A DNA stretch of 51,391 bases. Source: Sphingomonas sp. Leaf343 (GTDB lineage Bacteria > Pseudomonadota > Alphaproteobacteria > Sphingomonadales > Sphingomonadaceae). Position numbers and translations under genes: made by a program. Positions 26,654 to 35,373 of the stretch are shown piece after piece. The stretch's first letter is position 1, and every line of letters begins with the position of its first letter. The notes beneath the pieces were generated by a model. That model had not been told where the DNA came from. It worked only from the letters and a program-made list of their open reading frames with translations, and searched no databases. The stretch spans positions 1-51,391 of the forward strand of contig NZ_LMPG01000013.1 in the NCBI RefSeq assembly GCF_001423765.1, written 5' to 3'.

Positions 26654-27054
26654 TGTCCACCATAACGACGCTCGCGGCGGATACCGGTGAACTGGCCACC
26701 GCCTGGCGCCTGCGCGATCCCGCGATCGCCGATACCGGATTTCGCGATAACGGCACGGCGATACTCGAAAATGACGTGGTCCGGTTCCGCCTCGTCTCCG
26801 AACAAGGGTCCGCTTCTATCGATATCGCCAGCCGGCAGGAGCCGGATAACTGGTTCGACCTGTCCCTCATCTTCAATCTTCGCAACGGCAAACCGCTCGA
26901 TAGCCTGAACGCGGTGCCGGACCTGATCGCCTTCGCGATCGCCGACCACGACCGGCTGCTGAACGAGATGACGGTCAACTTCGCGGAAGCCAGAAAGCGA
27001 CTGGAGCGCGCGGAGCAGGCACGTTTTACGCTGATGTTCCCCGATCTTGCCTGA
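26650..27054 (+). CDS. Probable immunity protein
   Basis: A 134-residue soluble, moderately acidic protein without signal peptide or membrane helix. It opens MMSTITTLAADTGELATAW, has a central IDIASRQEPDNWFDLSLIF, and a C-terminal amphipathic helix (FAEARKRLERAEQARF). Its ATG overlaps the stop of the toxin-like gene, the position and spacing expected of a cognate immunity gene. The sequence itself is not one I recognise. A second ATG directly after the first is an equally good start. It converges on lepA, 48 bases away. Confidence 0.55.
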   Translation: MMSTITTLAADTGELATAWRLRDPAIADTGFRDNGTAILENDVVRFRLVSEQGSASIDIASRQEPDNWFDLSLIFNLRNGKPLDSLNAVPDLIAFAIADHDRLLNEMTVNFAEARKRLERAEQARFTLMFPDLA

Positions 27055-27102
27055 ACCGCACACGCCATCCGGTCGCCGTTCAGGACCGCAGCAGGTCCCG
27101 CG

Positions 27103-28926
27103 TCAGTTCTCGTCACCCATGCGCAGTGCCGCGATGAAGGCTTCCTGCGGGATGCTGACCGAGCCATACTCGCGCATCTTCGCCTTGCCCTTCTTCTGCT
27201 TTTCCAGCAGCTTCTTCTTGCGGGTGGCGTCGCCGCCATAGCATTTCGCGGTCACGTCCTTGCGCATCGCGCTGATCGTCTCGCGCGCGATTACCTTGCC
27301 GCCGATCGCCGCTTGGATCGGAATCTTGAATAAATGGCGCGGGATTAGCTCCTTCAGCCGCTCGACCATGCCGCGGCCCCGGACTTCGGCGGTGCCGCGG
27401 TGGACGATCATGCTCAGCGCGTCGACCGGCTCCTCGTTGACGAGGATCGACATCTTGACCAGATCGCCCTCACGATAGCCGATCTGGTGGTAGTCGAAGC
27501 TGGCATAGCCCTTCGACAGCGATTTCAGCCGGTCGTAGAAGTCGAACACCACTTCGTTGAGCGGCAATTCGTACGTCGCCTGCGCCCGCCCGCCGACATA
27601 GGTCAGGTTCTTCTGGATGCCGCGCCGGTCCTGACACAGCTTCAGGATAGACCCGAGATATTCGTCGGGGACGTAGATCGTCGCCTCGATCCACGGCTCG
27701 CTGATCGTCTTGATCTTGTTGACGTCAGGCATGTCGGCGGGATTGTGCAGGTCGATCTGCGTGATCCCGGCCGGATCGGGATGCGTGAACTCGATCTGGT
27801 ACACCACCGACGGCGCGGTGGTGATGAGGTCGAGGTCGTATTCGCGCGTCAGCCGCTCCTGGATGATCTCCAGATGCAGCAGCCCCAGGAACCCGCAGCG
27901 GAACCCGAAGCCCAGCGCCGCCGACGTCTCCATCTCGAACGAGAAGCTGGCATCGTTCAGCCGCAGCTTGCTGATGCTTTCGCGCAGCTTCTCGAAGTCG
28001 TTGGCATCGACCGGGAACAGGCCGCAGAACACCACCGGCTGAACTTCCTTGAAGCCTTCCAGCGCCTCCGCGGCGGGCCGCTTCGCATCGGTCAGCGTGT
28101 CGCCGACGCGGGCCTGCGCCACGTCCTTGATCTGCGCGGTGATGAAGCCGATCTCGCCCGGTCCCAGATCGGCCAGCTGCTCGATCTTGGGCCGGAAACA
28201 GCCCACGCGGTCGACGAGGTGCATCGTGCCGGCCTGCATGAACTTGATCTGCTGGCCCTTTTTCAGGACACCGTCGATCACGCGGACGAGGATGACGACG
28301 CCCAGATACGGGTCGTACCAGCTGTCGACCAGCATCGCCTTCAGCGGCGAATCGGCATCCCCCTTGGGCGGCGGGATGCGCTTGACGATGGCCTCGAGGA
28401 TTTCGGCGATGCCGATCCCCGATTTGGCCGATGCCAGCACCGCCTCCGACGCGTCGATGCCGATCACGTCCTCGATCTCTTTCCGGACCATCTCGGGCTC
28501 GGCGGCGGGCAGGTCGATCTTGTTGATGACGGGCACGATCTCGTGGTCGTGCTCGATCGACTGATAGACGTTGGCCAACGTCTGCGCCTCGACGCCCTGC
28601 GCCGCGTCGACGACCAGCAGCGCACCCTCGCACGCCGCCAGCGACCGCGACACCTCATAGGCGAAGTCGACATGGCCCGGCGTGTCCATCAGGTTCAGGA
28701 CGTACGTCTCGCCGTCCGACGCGGTATAGGCCAGGCGCACCGTCTGCGCCTTGATCGTGATCCCCCGCTCCTTCTCGATGTCCATGTTGTCGAGCACCTG
28801 CTCGGACATCTCGCGCTCGGTCAGGCCGCCGGTCTGCTGGATCAGGCGATCCGCCAGCGTCGACTTGCCGTGGTCGATATGCGCGATGATGCTGAAATTA
28901 CGGATGCGGTCGAGCGGGGTTGCCAC
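27103..28926 (-). CDS. lepA: Elongation factor 4 (translational GTPase)
   Basis: Ribosome-associated GTPase that affects translocation or biogenesis under stress. 607 residues: [13 protein letters not shown] (G1), [15 protein letters not shown] (G3), NKIDLPAA (G4), a domain V segment [17 protein letters not shown] and the LepA-specific C-terminus with [20 protein letters not shown]. The start is GTG at 28926, which places [12 protein letters not shown] at the family-standard position. Expressed alone, divergent from the CsgG-like gene. Confidence 0.97.
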   Translation of the reverse strand: MATPLDRIRNFSIIAHIDHGKSTLADRLIQQTGGLTEREMSEQVLDNMDIEKERGITIKAQTVRLAYTASDGETYVLNLMDTPGHVDFAYEVSRSLAACEGALLVVDAAQGVEAQTLANVYQSIEHDHEIVPVINKIDLPAAEPEMVRKEIEDVIGIDASEAVLASAKSGIGIAEILEAIVKRIPPPKGDADSPLKAMLVDSWYDPYLGVVILVRVIDGVLKKGQQIKFMQAGTMHLVDRVGCFRPKIEQLADLGPGEIGFITAQIKDVAQARVGDTLTDAKRPAAEALEGFKEVQPVVFCGLFPVDANDFEKLRESISKLRLNDASFSFEMETSAALGFGFRCGFLGLLHLEIIQERLTREYDLDLITTAPSVVYQIEFTHPDPAGITQIDLHNPADMPDVNKIKTISEPWIEATIYVPDEYLGSILKLCQDRRGIQKNLTYVGGRAQATYELPLNEVVFDFYDRLKSLSKGYASFDYHQIGYREGDLVKMSILVNEEPVDALSMIVHRGTAEVRGRGMVERLKELIPRHLFKIPIQAAIGGKVIARETISAMRKDVTAKCYGGDATRKKKLLEKQKKGKAKMREYGSVSIPQEAFIAALRMGDEN

Positions 28927-29059
28927 GGATGTCCTGACGATGTGCGGGTTTCGTCGGCCATAGCATCCGCTCGGCCCAAGGCAAACGCGGGTTCCGCGCC
29001 GGCTTCACCTTCGCTAAAGGCCGGAGTCGTTACGGGGCAAGTAACAAAGGGGATTATCG

Positions 29060-30010
29060 ATGAAGACGTTCGCAGTAACGGCCGGCATGGTCGCGGCCGT
29101 GGCAATGTTTCCGGCGCTGGCCGATGCACAAGCCCGCGCGTCCAAGGGACAGCAGATGCAGACGCAGGCCGTCAACGACGTGCCGCGTTGCGCCCGCAAG
29201 CTGGGCACCGTGTCGATCGCGGACGGCGACGATCCCTCCGCTTGGACGCAGAACAGCCTCGCACCTCCGCAGAAGCTGCTGCGCGTTCTCGTCCAGCGTT
29301 CGGGCTGCTTCAACATCGTCGATCGGGGCACCGGACTGAACGCCGCCAGCCGCGAACGCGCGATCGGCGACGGGCTCGGCCTGCAACGCGCCTCCAACGT
29401 CGGTCAGGGCCAGATCAAGGCGGCCGACTACGTCCTCGTCGCGGAGATTGCGGGCGCGAACAGCAACGTCAGCGGCAGCGGTGTCGCCGGCGGTATCGGC
29501 GGACTGGTCGGCGGCCGCGTCGGTGGGCTGCTCGGCGGGCTGAAGAGCAAGAAGATGGAGGCGAACACCCAGCTGTCGCTGACCAACGTCCGCACGACGG
29601 AGACGATCGCGGTCGAGGACGGCTATGCCGCCAAGAACAATCTGGCGTTCGGTGCGGGCGGCTTTCTGGCCGTGGGCGGCGCAGTCGGCGGCGGCTACGA
29701 CAATACCGATATCGGCCGCATCGTGACGCTGTCGTTCATCCAGGCCTATACGAAGATGGTCAACACGCTCGGCCTCGTCACGCCGGGCGACGCCGGCACC
29801 GCGCAGGCCGCCCCCGCGAAGACCTTCACCGCGCAGGGTCCGGTCGCGATGCGCGCATCCGGCATGGCGTCGGCGAAGATCATCCGCACGCTGCCGGTCG
29901 GCTCGATCGTCTACCCCACCGGACAGAAGGCCGGCCTGTGGTGGGAGGTCGCCGACGATAACGACAATGTCGGCTGGGTCCTGAACACCAAGCTGTCCCC
30001 CAGCAACTGA
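29060..30010 (+). CDS. Exported CsgG-like protein with C-terminal SH3 domain
   Basis: A 316-residue secreted protein: signal peptide VTAGMVAAVAMFPALADA, then a CsgG/curli-assembly-like domain with LRVLVQRSGCFNIVDRGTGL, AADYVLVAEI and a glycine-rich stretch GLVGGRVGGLLGGLKSKK at about 150-170, then VRTTETIAVEDGYAAKNN. The last 65 residues (GPVAMRASGMASAKIIRTLP to WWEVADDNDNVGWVLNTKLS) form a bacterial SH3-type domain that may bind cell wall. There is no lipobox, unlike true CsgG, and no curli genes nearby, so an amyloid export role is not implied. Confidence 0.75.
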   Translation: MKTFAVTAGMVAAVAMFPALADAQARASKGQQMQTQAVNDVPRCARKLGTVSIADGDDPSAWTQNSLAPPQKLLRVLVQRSGCFNIVDRGTGLNAASRERAIGDGLGLQRASNVGQGQIKAADYVLVAEIAGANSNVSGSGVAGGIGGLVGGRVGGLLGGLKSKKMEANTQLSLTNVRTTETIAVEDGYAAKNNLAFGAGGFLAVGGAVGGGYDNTDIGRIVTLSFIQAYTKMVNTLGLVTPGDAGTAQAAPAKTFTAQGPVAMRASGMASAKIIRTLPVGSIVYPTGQKAGLWWEVADDNDNVGWVLNTKLSPSN

Positions 30011-30032
30011 CCATCCGCCCAGGTGACGTTCG

Positions 30033-30062
30033 GCGGTCGCGCACCAAATCGTGCGCGACCGC
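30033..30062 (+). terminator. Terminator hairpin after the CsgG-like gene
   Basis: GCGGTCGCGCAC pairs perfectly over 12 bases with GTGCGCGACCGC around a 6-base loop. It separates the CsgG-like gene from the tRNA promoter. Only two Ts follow. Confidence 0.65.
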
Positions 30063-30091
30063 TTGCCAGCTTATGAAGTGCTGGCTATAGG
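30063..30091 (+). promoter_or_regulatory. Sigma-70-type promoter of tRNA-Pro
   Basis: TTGCCA (30063-30068) and TATAGG (30086-30091) are separated by 17 bases. A start around 30098 would give a leader of about 48 bases before the mature tRNA. Confidence 0.55.
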
Positions 30092-30145
30092 CGCGCCTCC
30101 AAGCACCGGTAGGCCCCCGAAAAGGCCGATGACCCGGGACTCCGT

Positions 30146-30222
30146 CGGGGAGTAGCTCAGCCTGGTAGAGCACTGTCTTCGGGAGGCAGGGGCCGGAGGT
30201 TCGAATCCTCTCTTCCCGACCA
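30146..30222 (+). tRNA. tRNA-Pro (anticodon CGG)
   Basis: A 77-base cloverleaf. The acceptor stem CGGGGAG pairs with CTTCCCG (one G-T); the D-arm contains AGCTCAGCCTGGTAGAGC; the anticodon stem CTGTC/GGCAG holds loop TTCGGGA, reading CCG proline codons; the T-arm is GGAGGTTCGAATCCTC. Discriminator A and the 3' CCA are encoded. I saw no duplicated 3' end nearby that would mark an integrated element. Confidence 0.95.
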
Positions 30223-30282
30223 TTTATCGTATCACAGCCGGCAGTCGCCCGCCGGACGGCCGCACGCGGCATGTCGCCGGCG

Positions 30283-30891
30283 TCAGCCTCCCCAGCCGCC
30301 GCGCGTGCTGGCGCGTCCGCCGAACCCGCCGCGCGACACCACCGAGCTGCGCGTCTGGATGCGCGACGTGGTCACCGGCGCCGAGATCGCCCGCGATCCG
30401 ACCTGATAGCGATAGCCGCGCCCGCCATAACCGCCATTGTACAGCCATGCACCCGAGCCGGTGTAGTAGCGGTCGTCGCGCCGGTCGCGATACAGTCCGC
30501 CATAGCGGTAGCCGCCGCCATTGGCGAGCTGACCGATCAGGAAGCCGGTCAGCAATGGCGTGAAGAAACTCTGCCCGCCATCGGTGCGGGCGGAACAGGA
30601 ACCGCTGCCGAACTGGTCTTCGCACAAGCCACGCTCGGCAAAACGGGGGGCGGTGCGGGTGTCGTCGTTATTGGCGGTGCGCTGCGCTTCCTCGCACTGT
30701 TGCTGCGTATAGTCGCGCGTGGCGACACATTCGGCGACAGAGGCGAAGGCCGCGACTTCGGTCGGGGCACCGAATTGCTGCCGCGACAATTCCTCCGGGC
30801 TGGGATCGCAGCCGGACAGCATGGCCGCCACTCCGACGGCGCTGAGACCGGCGGCGGCGGACCGCATCCGGCGGCGAGGAAGGCTGTCCAT
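30283..30891 (-). CDS. yjfM: DUF1190 lipoprotein (YjfM/YgiB-like)
   Basis: A 202-residue exported lipoprotein: hydrophobic leader AAAGLSAVGVAAMLSGC with lipobox LSGC, then the DUF1190 pattern VAECVATRDYTQQQCEEAQ, APRFAERGLCEDQFGSGSC with four conserved cysteines. The C-terminal half is rich in Gly, Tyr, Arg and Ser and probably flexible. In E. coli homologues sit beside DUF350 and ATP-grasp genes. It is the last gene of the leftward operon, 11 bases after yjfL. A second Met at residue 9 could be the true start. Function unknown; a periplasmic partner of the cluster is likely. Confidence 0.8.
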   Translation of the reverse strand: MDSLPRRRMRSAAAGLSAVGVAAMLSGCDPSPEELSRQQFGAPTEVAAFASVAECVATRDYTQQQCEEAQRTANNDDTRTAPRFAERGLCEDQFGSGSCSARTDGGQSFFTPLLTGFLIGQLANGGGYRYGGLYRDRRDDRYYTGSGAWLYNGGYGGRGYRYQVGSRAISAPVTTSRIQTRSSVVSRGGFGGRASTRGGWGG

Positions 30892-30902
30892 CGTCTCTGC
30901 CC

Positions 30903-31319
30903 TTAATATGTCATGCTGGCGGCGTTGAGCAGCCCGACGCCGATCGATGTCGCCGCCAGATAGATGCCGCTCGCGATATTCCCCGCTTCGATCCGTTCGG
31001 CCATGTCGCGCACCACGAACCGCCGCACGACCAGCGACGCCAGCACCTGAACCACGCCGGCCAGCACTGCCCAGGCGGTGAACTCGACAGGATCGGCCGT
31101 CTCGCTCAACGCCGACGCGAGGGGCAGCGCGAAGCCGATGATGGCGCCGCCCAGCGCGACCGCCGCGGCGACGTTGCCCGCCGCGATCAGCTTCGCCTCG
31201 TCATATGGCGTCGAGATCTGGTACAGGCGCTTGAACACCGCCAGCAACAGGCAGGCCAGCCCGAAGGCGAGGACGAAATGTCCCGCGGCGTACAGGAACA
31301 CGTTCGCGAAATAGTCCAT
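30903..31319 (-). CDS. yjfL: DUF350 inner-membrane protein
   Basis: A 138-residue integral membrane protein with four hydrophobic helices. The helix-1 stretch AAGHFVLAFGLACLLLAVF, then STPYDEAKLIAAGNVAAAVA and FALPLASALS, and the C-terminal AGNIASGIYLAATSIGVGLL match DUF350, a duplicated two-helix unit. It starts 9 bases after yjfK ends and precedes yjfM. In many genomes DUF350 proteins travel with ATP-grasp ligases and PspA-like proteins, and may act as the membrane component of the system. Confidence 0.88.
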   Translation of the reverse strand: MDYFANVFLYAAGHFVLAFGLACLLLAVFKRLYQISTPYDEAKLIAAGNVAAAVALGGAIIGFALPLASALSETADPVEFTAWAVLAGVVQVLASLVVRRFVVRDMAERIEAGNIASGIYLAATSIGVGLLNAASMTY

Positions 31320-31328
31320 GCTTCCCCC

Positions 31329-31967
31329 TCAGGCAGTGAACTCGGCCAGCCCGAGCGGCAGGCCGACCATGATCTCGTGCGTGTAGTCGCCGCCCTCCGG
31401 CGCCATGGCCAGCGCCAGCAGCAACTCCAGCCCCGCCGGCCGCAGATCGCGGGCATAGAGCATGCAGGTCTGCCGGATATGGCTGACCGGGTCGGCGTCG
31501 CGTTCGTAATAGACCGCCTCCCACAATTGAACGGGCGGCTGGTCCCGCTCGTCACCCTCGTACCAGAAGCGGCGGAACGGCGGCAGGCCGCCCTGATCCC
31601 ATGTCGGTCGTGACATCCGGCGCAGGAACGCCTCCTTGTCGTCGCGGTCGGCGGGATAGCTGCTCGACCAAGGCCGGAACAGCGTGAAATCGTCCGCGTC
31701 GGAGCCGTTCGCCTGCTGGCTCACCGCTTGCAGCATTAGTTCGTCGTCGGTGTAGAAGCGGTGGACATGGCTGCCGTCGTCGAGCTTGACCACGCCCTGC
31801 GCCGTGATTTCCAGCGTATCGCGATCGAGCTGGAATCCGCTGTTCTCCAGCATCCGCCACGCCAGCGCGTCCAGCCGCACGGTGCGACCGATCGTGATGT
31901 TGCGCACCTCCGCCAGTCGCGACCGGGCGGGGCGATCGTCGATTCCGAACAACGACTTCCAGATCAT
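31329..31967 (-). CDS. yjfK: DUF2491 protein (YjfK-like)
   Basis: A 212-residue soluble protein of the DUF2491 family. Recognisable parts are the central HRFYTDDELMLQAVSQQ, the Trp-rich RPTWDQGGLPPFRRFWYEGD and the C-terminal GGDYTHEIMVGLPLGLAEF. It has no signal peptide or cofactor motif. The open frame extends upstream, but MIWKSLFGID is the family-like start and fits E. coli YjfK length. It is first in the leftward operon yjfK-yjfL-yjfM, back to back with yjfI across 194 bases. Biochemical role unknown. Confidence 0.85.
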   Translation of the reverse strand: MIWKSLFGIDDRPARSRLAEVRNITIGRTVRLDALAWRMLENSGFQLDRDTLEITAQGVVKLDDGSHVHRFYTDDELMLQAVSQQANGSDADDFTLFRPWSSSYPADRDDKEAFLRRMSRPTWDQGGLPPFRRFWYEGDERDQPPVQLWEAVYYERDADPVSHIRQTCMLYARDLRPAGLELLLALAMAPEGGDYTHEIMVGLPLGLAEFTA

Positions 31968-32161
31968 GACGATAGCGGCTCGAGCAACATCGACCGGGAG
32001 CGGACGGGCGTCATCGACCCGACGGGATGCACCGCCGGAACCGCCATCCGTGCTGCGCCCCGTCCGGGCATTCGACCGTCGCCACCGTATCCGCTCATGT
32101 TGCAAGTGCTGCGTGGTCGTGCATGGTGTGTCAAGCGACCACGACGGATAGGACGATAGCG

Positions 32162-32578
32162 TTGGCTGAGGCATGGACGATCGACGGGCTGGCGGACGCT
32201 CTGCGCGGCCTCGCCGACGAATTCGGCGTGGACGCGGTGACGGGCGACGAGCCCGTACTGCGCATCACGATGCGAGAGCATGGCGACCTTGCCGTCTTCC
32301 TCACCGCCGCGGGCGACCAGATCGTCGTGTCGACCCTGCTCTGGCCGGTGGACGAACAACAGGATGCCGACGCATTCAATCGTTTCATCCTGAAGGCGCA
32401 GAAGCTGGTGCCGCTGTCCAATTTCGCGATTACCGAGGTGGACGGTCGCGATTATTACGAGCTGGTCGGCGAACTCGCCACCGCGTCTTCCATCGAGATC
32501 ATCGCGCTGGAGTTGCGCGTGCTCGCCGACAACGCCATCTCCGCTGCCGGTGACCTGCGCACCGCGTTTGAAGCCTGA
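32162..32578 (+). CDS. yjfI: DUF2170 protein (YjfI-like)
   Basis: A 138-residue acidic soluble protein matching DUF2170: VLRITMREHGDLAVFLTAAG, IVVSTLLWPVDEQQDADAFN and LKAQKLVPLSNFAITEVDG. I start at the TTG at 32162, which gives the usual length (E. coli YjfI is about 130 residues) and has AGGA 11 bases upstream; an in-frame ATG at 32123 lacks a binding site. The gene opens the rightward operon and ends 14 bases before the PspA-like gene. Function unknown. Confidence 0.8.
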   Translation: MAEAWTIDGLADALRGLADEFGVDAVTGDEPVLRITMREHGDLAVFLTAAGDQIVVSTLLWPVDEQQDADAFNRFILKAQKLVPLSNFAITEVDGRDYYELVGELATASSIEIIALELRVLADNAISAAGDLRTAFEA

Positions 32579-32592
32579 AGGATCCCGTTCGC

Positions 32593-33339
32593 ATGTCCAT
32601 CTGGAATCAGCTCGTCACCCTTATCCGCGGGACCGCGCACGAGGCCGGGCAGGCCGCGGTCGACAAGCGGGCGCTGGTCATCCTCGACCAGCAGATCCGC
32701 GACGCGCACACCGCGCAGGGCAAGGCGCGCGACGATCTCGCGACGCTGACGGCCAAACGCCGGCTGATCGAGAAGGAACTCGACGGACTGACTGCGCAAC
32801 GCGACAAATACGAGGCATCGGCGCGGGCGGCTATGGGGCGGGGGGATATGGATCTTGCCCGTGAAGTTGCCGAGCGGCTGGCCGCGATCGAGGCGGAGGG
32901 CGCGACCAAGGGGCCGCAGATCGCCGAGATGCGCAGCGCCGAGGACCGGATCCGGAGCATCATCAAGCAGTCGGACGGCAAGATCCAGGCGCTGAGCCGG
33001 GAGGTCGAGGTCGTCCGCGCCAACGAAAGCGTCCAGAAGGCGCAGGCGAGCGTCGCCGCGAGCTATGGCGGGACGATCTCGTCGATGGGGTCGGCGGCGG
33101 ACAGCCTGAAGCGGATCAAGGAGCAGCAGGCGATCCGCGACGAGAAGTTCCGCGCGTCCGCGGAGCTGGAGGACATGCGGACCGGCGCCGATCTGGACAA
33201 CAGGCTGCGCGATGCCGGCCTGCTGGAGGGATCGAGCAGCGCGGACGACATCCTCGCCCGCCTCGCCGGCCCCAGGGACGGCGGCGACGCGACGCGGTTG
33301 CCGCGCGACACCGAAACCCGCGCCCTCCCCCGCGAATAG
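32593..33339 (+). CDS. yjfJ: PspA/IM30 family protein
   Basis: A 248-residue ESCRT-III-like protein, predicted almost wholly coiled coil: LVILDQQIRDAHTAQGKARD, LTAQRDKYEASARAAMGRGD and QAIRDEKFRASAELEDMRTG along its length. PspA-type proteins bind and stabilise the inner membrane when it is stressed. Here the partner genes (DUF2170 upstream, ATP-grasp ligase 11 bases downstream, DUF350 across the divergent region) match the E. coli yjf set rather than a pspABC operon; no PspF or sigma-54 site is seen. Confidence 0.9.
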   Translation: MSIWNQLVTLIRGTAHEAGQAAVDKRALVILDQQIRDAHTAQGKARDDLATLTAKRRLIEKELDGLTAQRDKYEASARAAMGRGDMDLAREVAERLAAIEAEGATKGPQIAEMRSAEDRIRSIIKQSDGKIQALSREVEVVRANESVQKAQASVAASYGGTISSMGSAADSLKRIKEQQAIRDEKFRASAELEDMRTGADLDNRLRDAGLLEGSSSADDILARLAGPRDGGDATRLPRDTETRALPRE

Positions 33340-33350
33340 GCGCGGGGAAC

Positions 33351-34514
33351 ATGGAGCGTATCGCCGCGGCCGAGCGGTCCGACTGGCTCGCGACCGCGGA
33401 GCGGATGGGCTTCACGTTCCACCATCTGGACGACGCACGCTATTGGGACGAGCGCGCCTATTACCGCTTCTCCCTCGACGAGGTGGAGGAGCGGATCGAG
33501 GGGCCGAGCGGCGAACTGCACGCGATGTGCCTGGACCTCGTCGCGGAGGCGACGGTCAGCGACGCGTTGATGCAGCGGCTGGCGATCCCGGACGGGCAGC
33601 GCGACGTCATCGCCCGCAGCTGGGCCGCGCGCGCGCCGACCCTCTATGGGCGGTTCGACTTCAGCTATGACGGTACGGGTCCGGCCAAACTGCTGGAATA
33701 CAATGCCGACACCCCCACCAGCATCTTCGAGACGGCGCTGTTCCAGTGGCAATGGCTGGAGGACATGATCGCATCCGGCGCGCTGCCCGCCGGGACCGAC
33801 CAGTATAACCGCCTGCACGAGGCGCTGGTCGGGCGGATGGGCCAGATACTGACGCCCGGCAGCCTGCTCCACTTCGCCAGCGACGCCGATCACCCGGAGG
33901 ATCGGCAGACCGTCCGCTATCTGGAGGATGTCGCCCGACAGGCGGGGCTCGATCCGCACTTCGTCGCGGTCGACCGGATCGGCGTCGACGAAGACGGTCG
34001 CTTCGTCGACGAGGACGGCACGATCATCGCCGCGATCTTCAAGCTGTATCCGTGGGAAGACATGCTGCGCGAACCCTATGCCGCGCATCTGGCGACCGCC
34101 CGGGCGATGTTCCTGGAGCCGGCGTGGAAGGCGGTGCTGTCGAACAAGGCGATGCTGCCGCTGTTGTGGGAGCGGCATCGCGGCCATCCGAACCTGTTGC
34201 CCGCCGCATTCGCCGACGACACGGACGCGGCGGCGGCGATCGGGCCGCGTTACGTCCGCAAACCGTTCTTCTCGCGGGAGGGATGGGATATCGAACTGGT
34301 CGACGGGACGGCGGTCGAGCGTGGCCCCGAGGGCGGTTACGGGGCAGAAGGCGCGATCATCCAGGCGCTGGCCCCGCTACCCGTTTTCGACGGCGTGCGT
34401 CCGGTGATCGGGTCGTGGATCGTCGGCGACGAGCCGGTCGCGATGTCGATCCGGGAGGACGACGCGGCGATCACCCGCGATCTTGCCCGGTTCGTCCCCC
34501 ACGCGATCGTCTGA
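33351..34514 (+). CDS. yjfC: Glutathionylspermidine synthase-like ATP-grasp ligase
   Basis: A 387-residue ATP-grasp enzyme of the YjfC/YgiC type, homologous to the synthetase half of glutathionylspermidine synthetase. It shows LYGRFDFSYDGTGPAKLLEY, YNADTPTSIFETALFQWQWL, YPWEDMLREPYA, YVRKPFFSREGWDIEL and SWIVGDEPVAMSIRED, which carry the nucleotide and metal sites. The amidase half is absent. The reaction is probably ATP-dependent amide bond formation with an unknown amine or peptide; true glutathionylspermidine synthesis is unlikely for this subfamily. Last gene of the rightward operon. Confidence 0.88.
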   Translation: MERIAAAERSDWLATAERMGFTFHHLDDARYWDERAYYRFSLDEVEERIEGPSGELHAMCLDLVAEATVSDALMQRLAIPDGQRDVIARSWAARAPTLYGRFDFSYDGTGPAKLLEYNADTPTSIFETALFQWQWLEDMIASGALPAGTDQYNRLHEALVGRMGQILTPGSLLHFASDADHPEDRQTVRYLEDVARQAGLDPHFVAVDRIGVDEDGRFVDEDGTIIAAIFKLYPWEDMLREPYAAHLATARAMFLEPAWKAVLSNKAMLPLLWERHRGHPNLLPAAFADDTDAAAAIGPRYVRKPFFSREGWDIELVDGTAVERGPEGGYGAEGAIIQALAPLPVFDGVRPVIGSWIVGDEPVAMSIREDDAAITRDLARFVPHAIV

Positions 34515-34572
34515 CCGCGCGCCCCGGCGCGTCTCTATGGCGGGCCGGGGGTAAGAAGCAATGGCGTTCCGT

Positions 34573-35166
34573 TCAGGCGAAGGCGGTATTCGCGGCGACC
34601 ACGCGCCGACGCCGCAACGCACCGCCGGCGATGCCGACACCGACGATCATCATCGCCCAGCTGGCCGGCTCCGGCACCGCCGCGACGTTGAAATTCCCCG
34701 AATAGGTCGATGCGGTCCCGAACGAACGACCACCGATCGTCAGCGTGTAGGTGCCCGCCGCAATCCGGGTCGCGCGGGTCAGCCCCCAGACCTCCGTCAG
34801 GCGCACCGGTTCCCCGAGCAGGCGGGTGAAGGACAGGGGCATGGTCAGCGACCCGCCCGACAGCACGGCCGAGGTGAAGTCGATATCGCCGTTCGCGTTG
34901 TTGCGGCTCGCCGAATTGCTGAAGTCCGCCGAGAGATCGCCCGCGCGGCCGACGACGAAGGTGAAGACGTTGCTGAAGCTGGCGCTCGTCAGGCCGCCAT
35001 TGTTGCCGAATGTCCCGGTCGAGGCGAGCGTCGAGAACTTGTTGAAGGGCGTGCCGATGTTCGGAAGGGCTTTGGCCGGAGCCGGTGCAGGCCGCGCGAC
35101 GGCAACTGCGGCTATCGACACCATCGCGGCGACAGCCATGCCGATGATCTTGCCGTACTTCGTCAT
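34573..35166 (-). CDS. Exported PEPxxWA-CTERM protein
   Basis: A 197-residue secreted protein: signal peptide IIGMAVAAMVSIAAVAVA, an all-beta middle rich in Ser, Thr, Asn and Gly (TLASTGTFGNNGGLTSASFS), then the sorting tail VPEPASWAMMIVGVGIAGGA followed by RRRR. It has the PEPxxWA-CTERM signal, second of its kind in this window, and should be processed by an exosortase encoded elsewhere. The preceding frame is open for 20 more codons, but the ATG at 35166 has AAAGGGG upstream and gives the correct leader. It stands alone. Confidence 0.85.
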   Translation of the reverse strand: MTKYGKIIGMAVAAMVSIAAVAVARPAPAPAKALPNIGTPFNKFSTLASTGTFGNNGGLTSASFSNVFTFVVGRAGDLSADFSNSASRNNANGDIDFTSAVLSGGSLTMPLSFTRLLGEPVRLTEVWGLTRATRIAAGTYTLTIGGRSFGTASTYSGNFNVAAVPEPASWAMMIVGVGIAGGALRRRRVVAANTAFA

Positions 35167-35373
35167 GCCACGCACCCCTTTAACAGAGCATGGAGAGTAG
35201 GACAGTCCCCGCGACCGATGTCGCAACCTCTCGATCTCGATACAGGTGCTTACGGAGCCGTTGAAATCGTCACAATAGTGGTAACCATCAATCCCGATGC
35301 GAACTATACTTAATGACCGATAATTTATATTTGCGTCATTCCGCGTTCACGATCGGGACGGCCCGATCCGGCG

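Noticed and set aside
29060..30010. Curli (csg) secretion locus
   Set aside because: Only a CsgG-like domain is present, without lipobox and without csgA/B/E/F genes.
30146..30222. tRNA-Pro as an integration site
   Set aside because: I found no duplicated tRNA 3' end, integrase or mobile gene next to it in this window.
32593..34514. Classical phage-shock (psp) operon
   Set aside because: No pspB, pspC or pspF and no sigma-54 promoter; neighbours match the yjf set.
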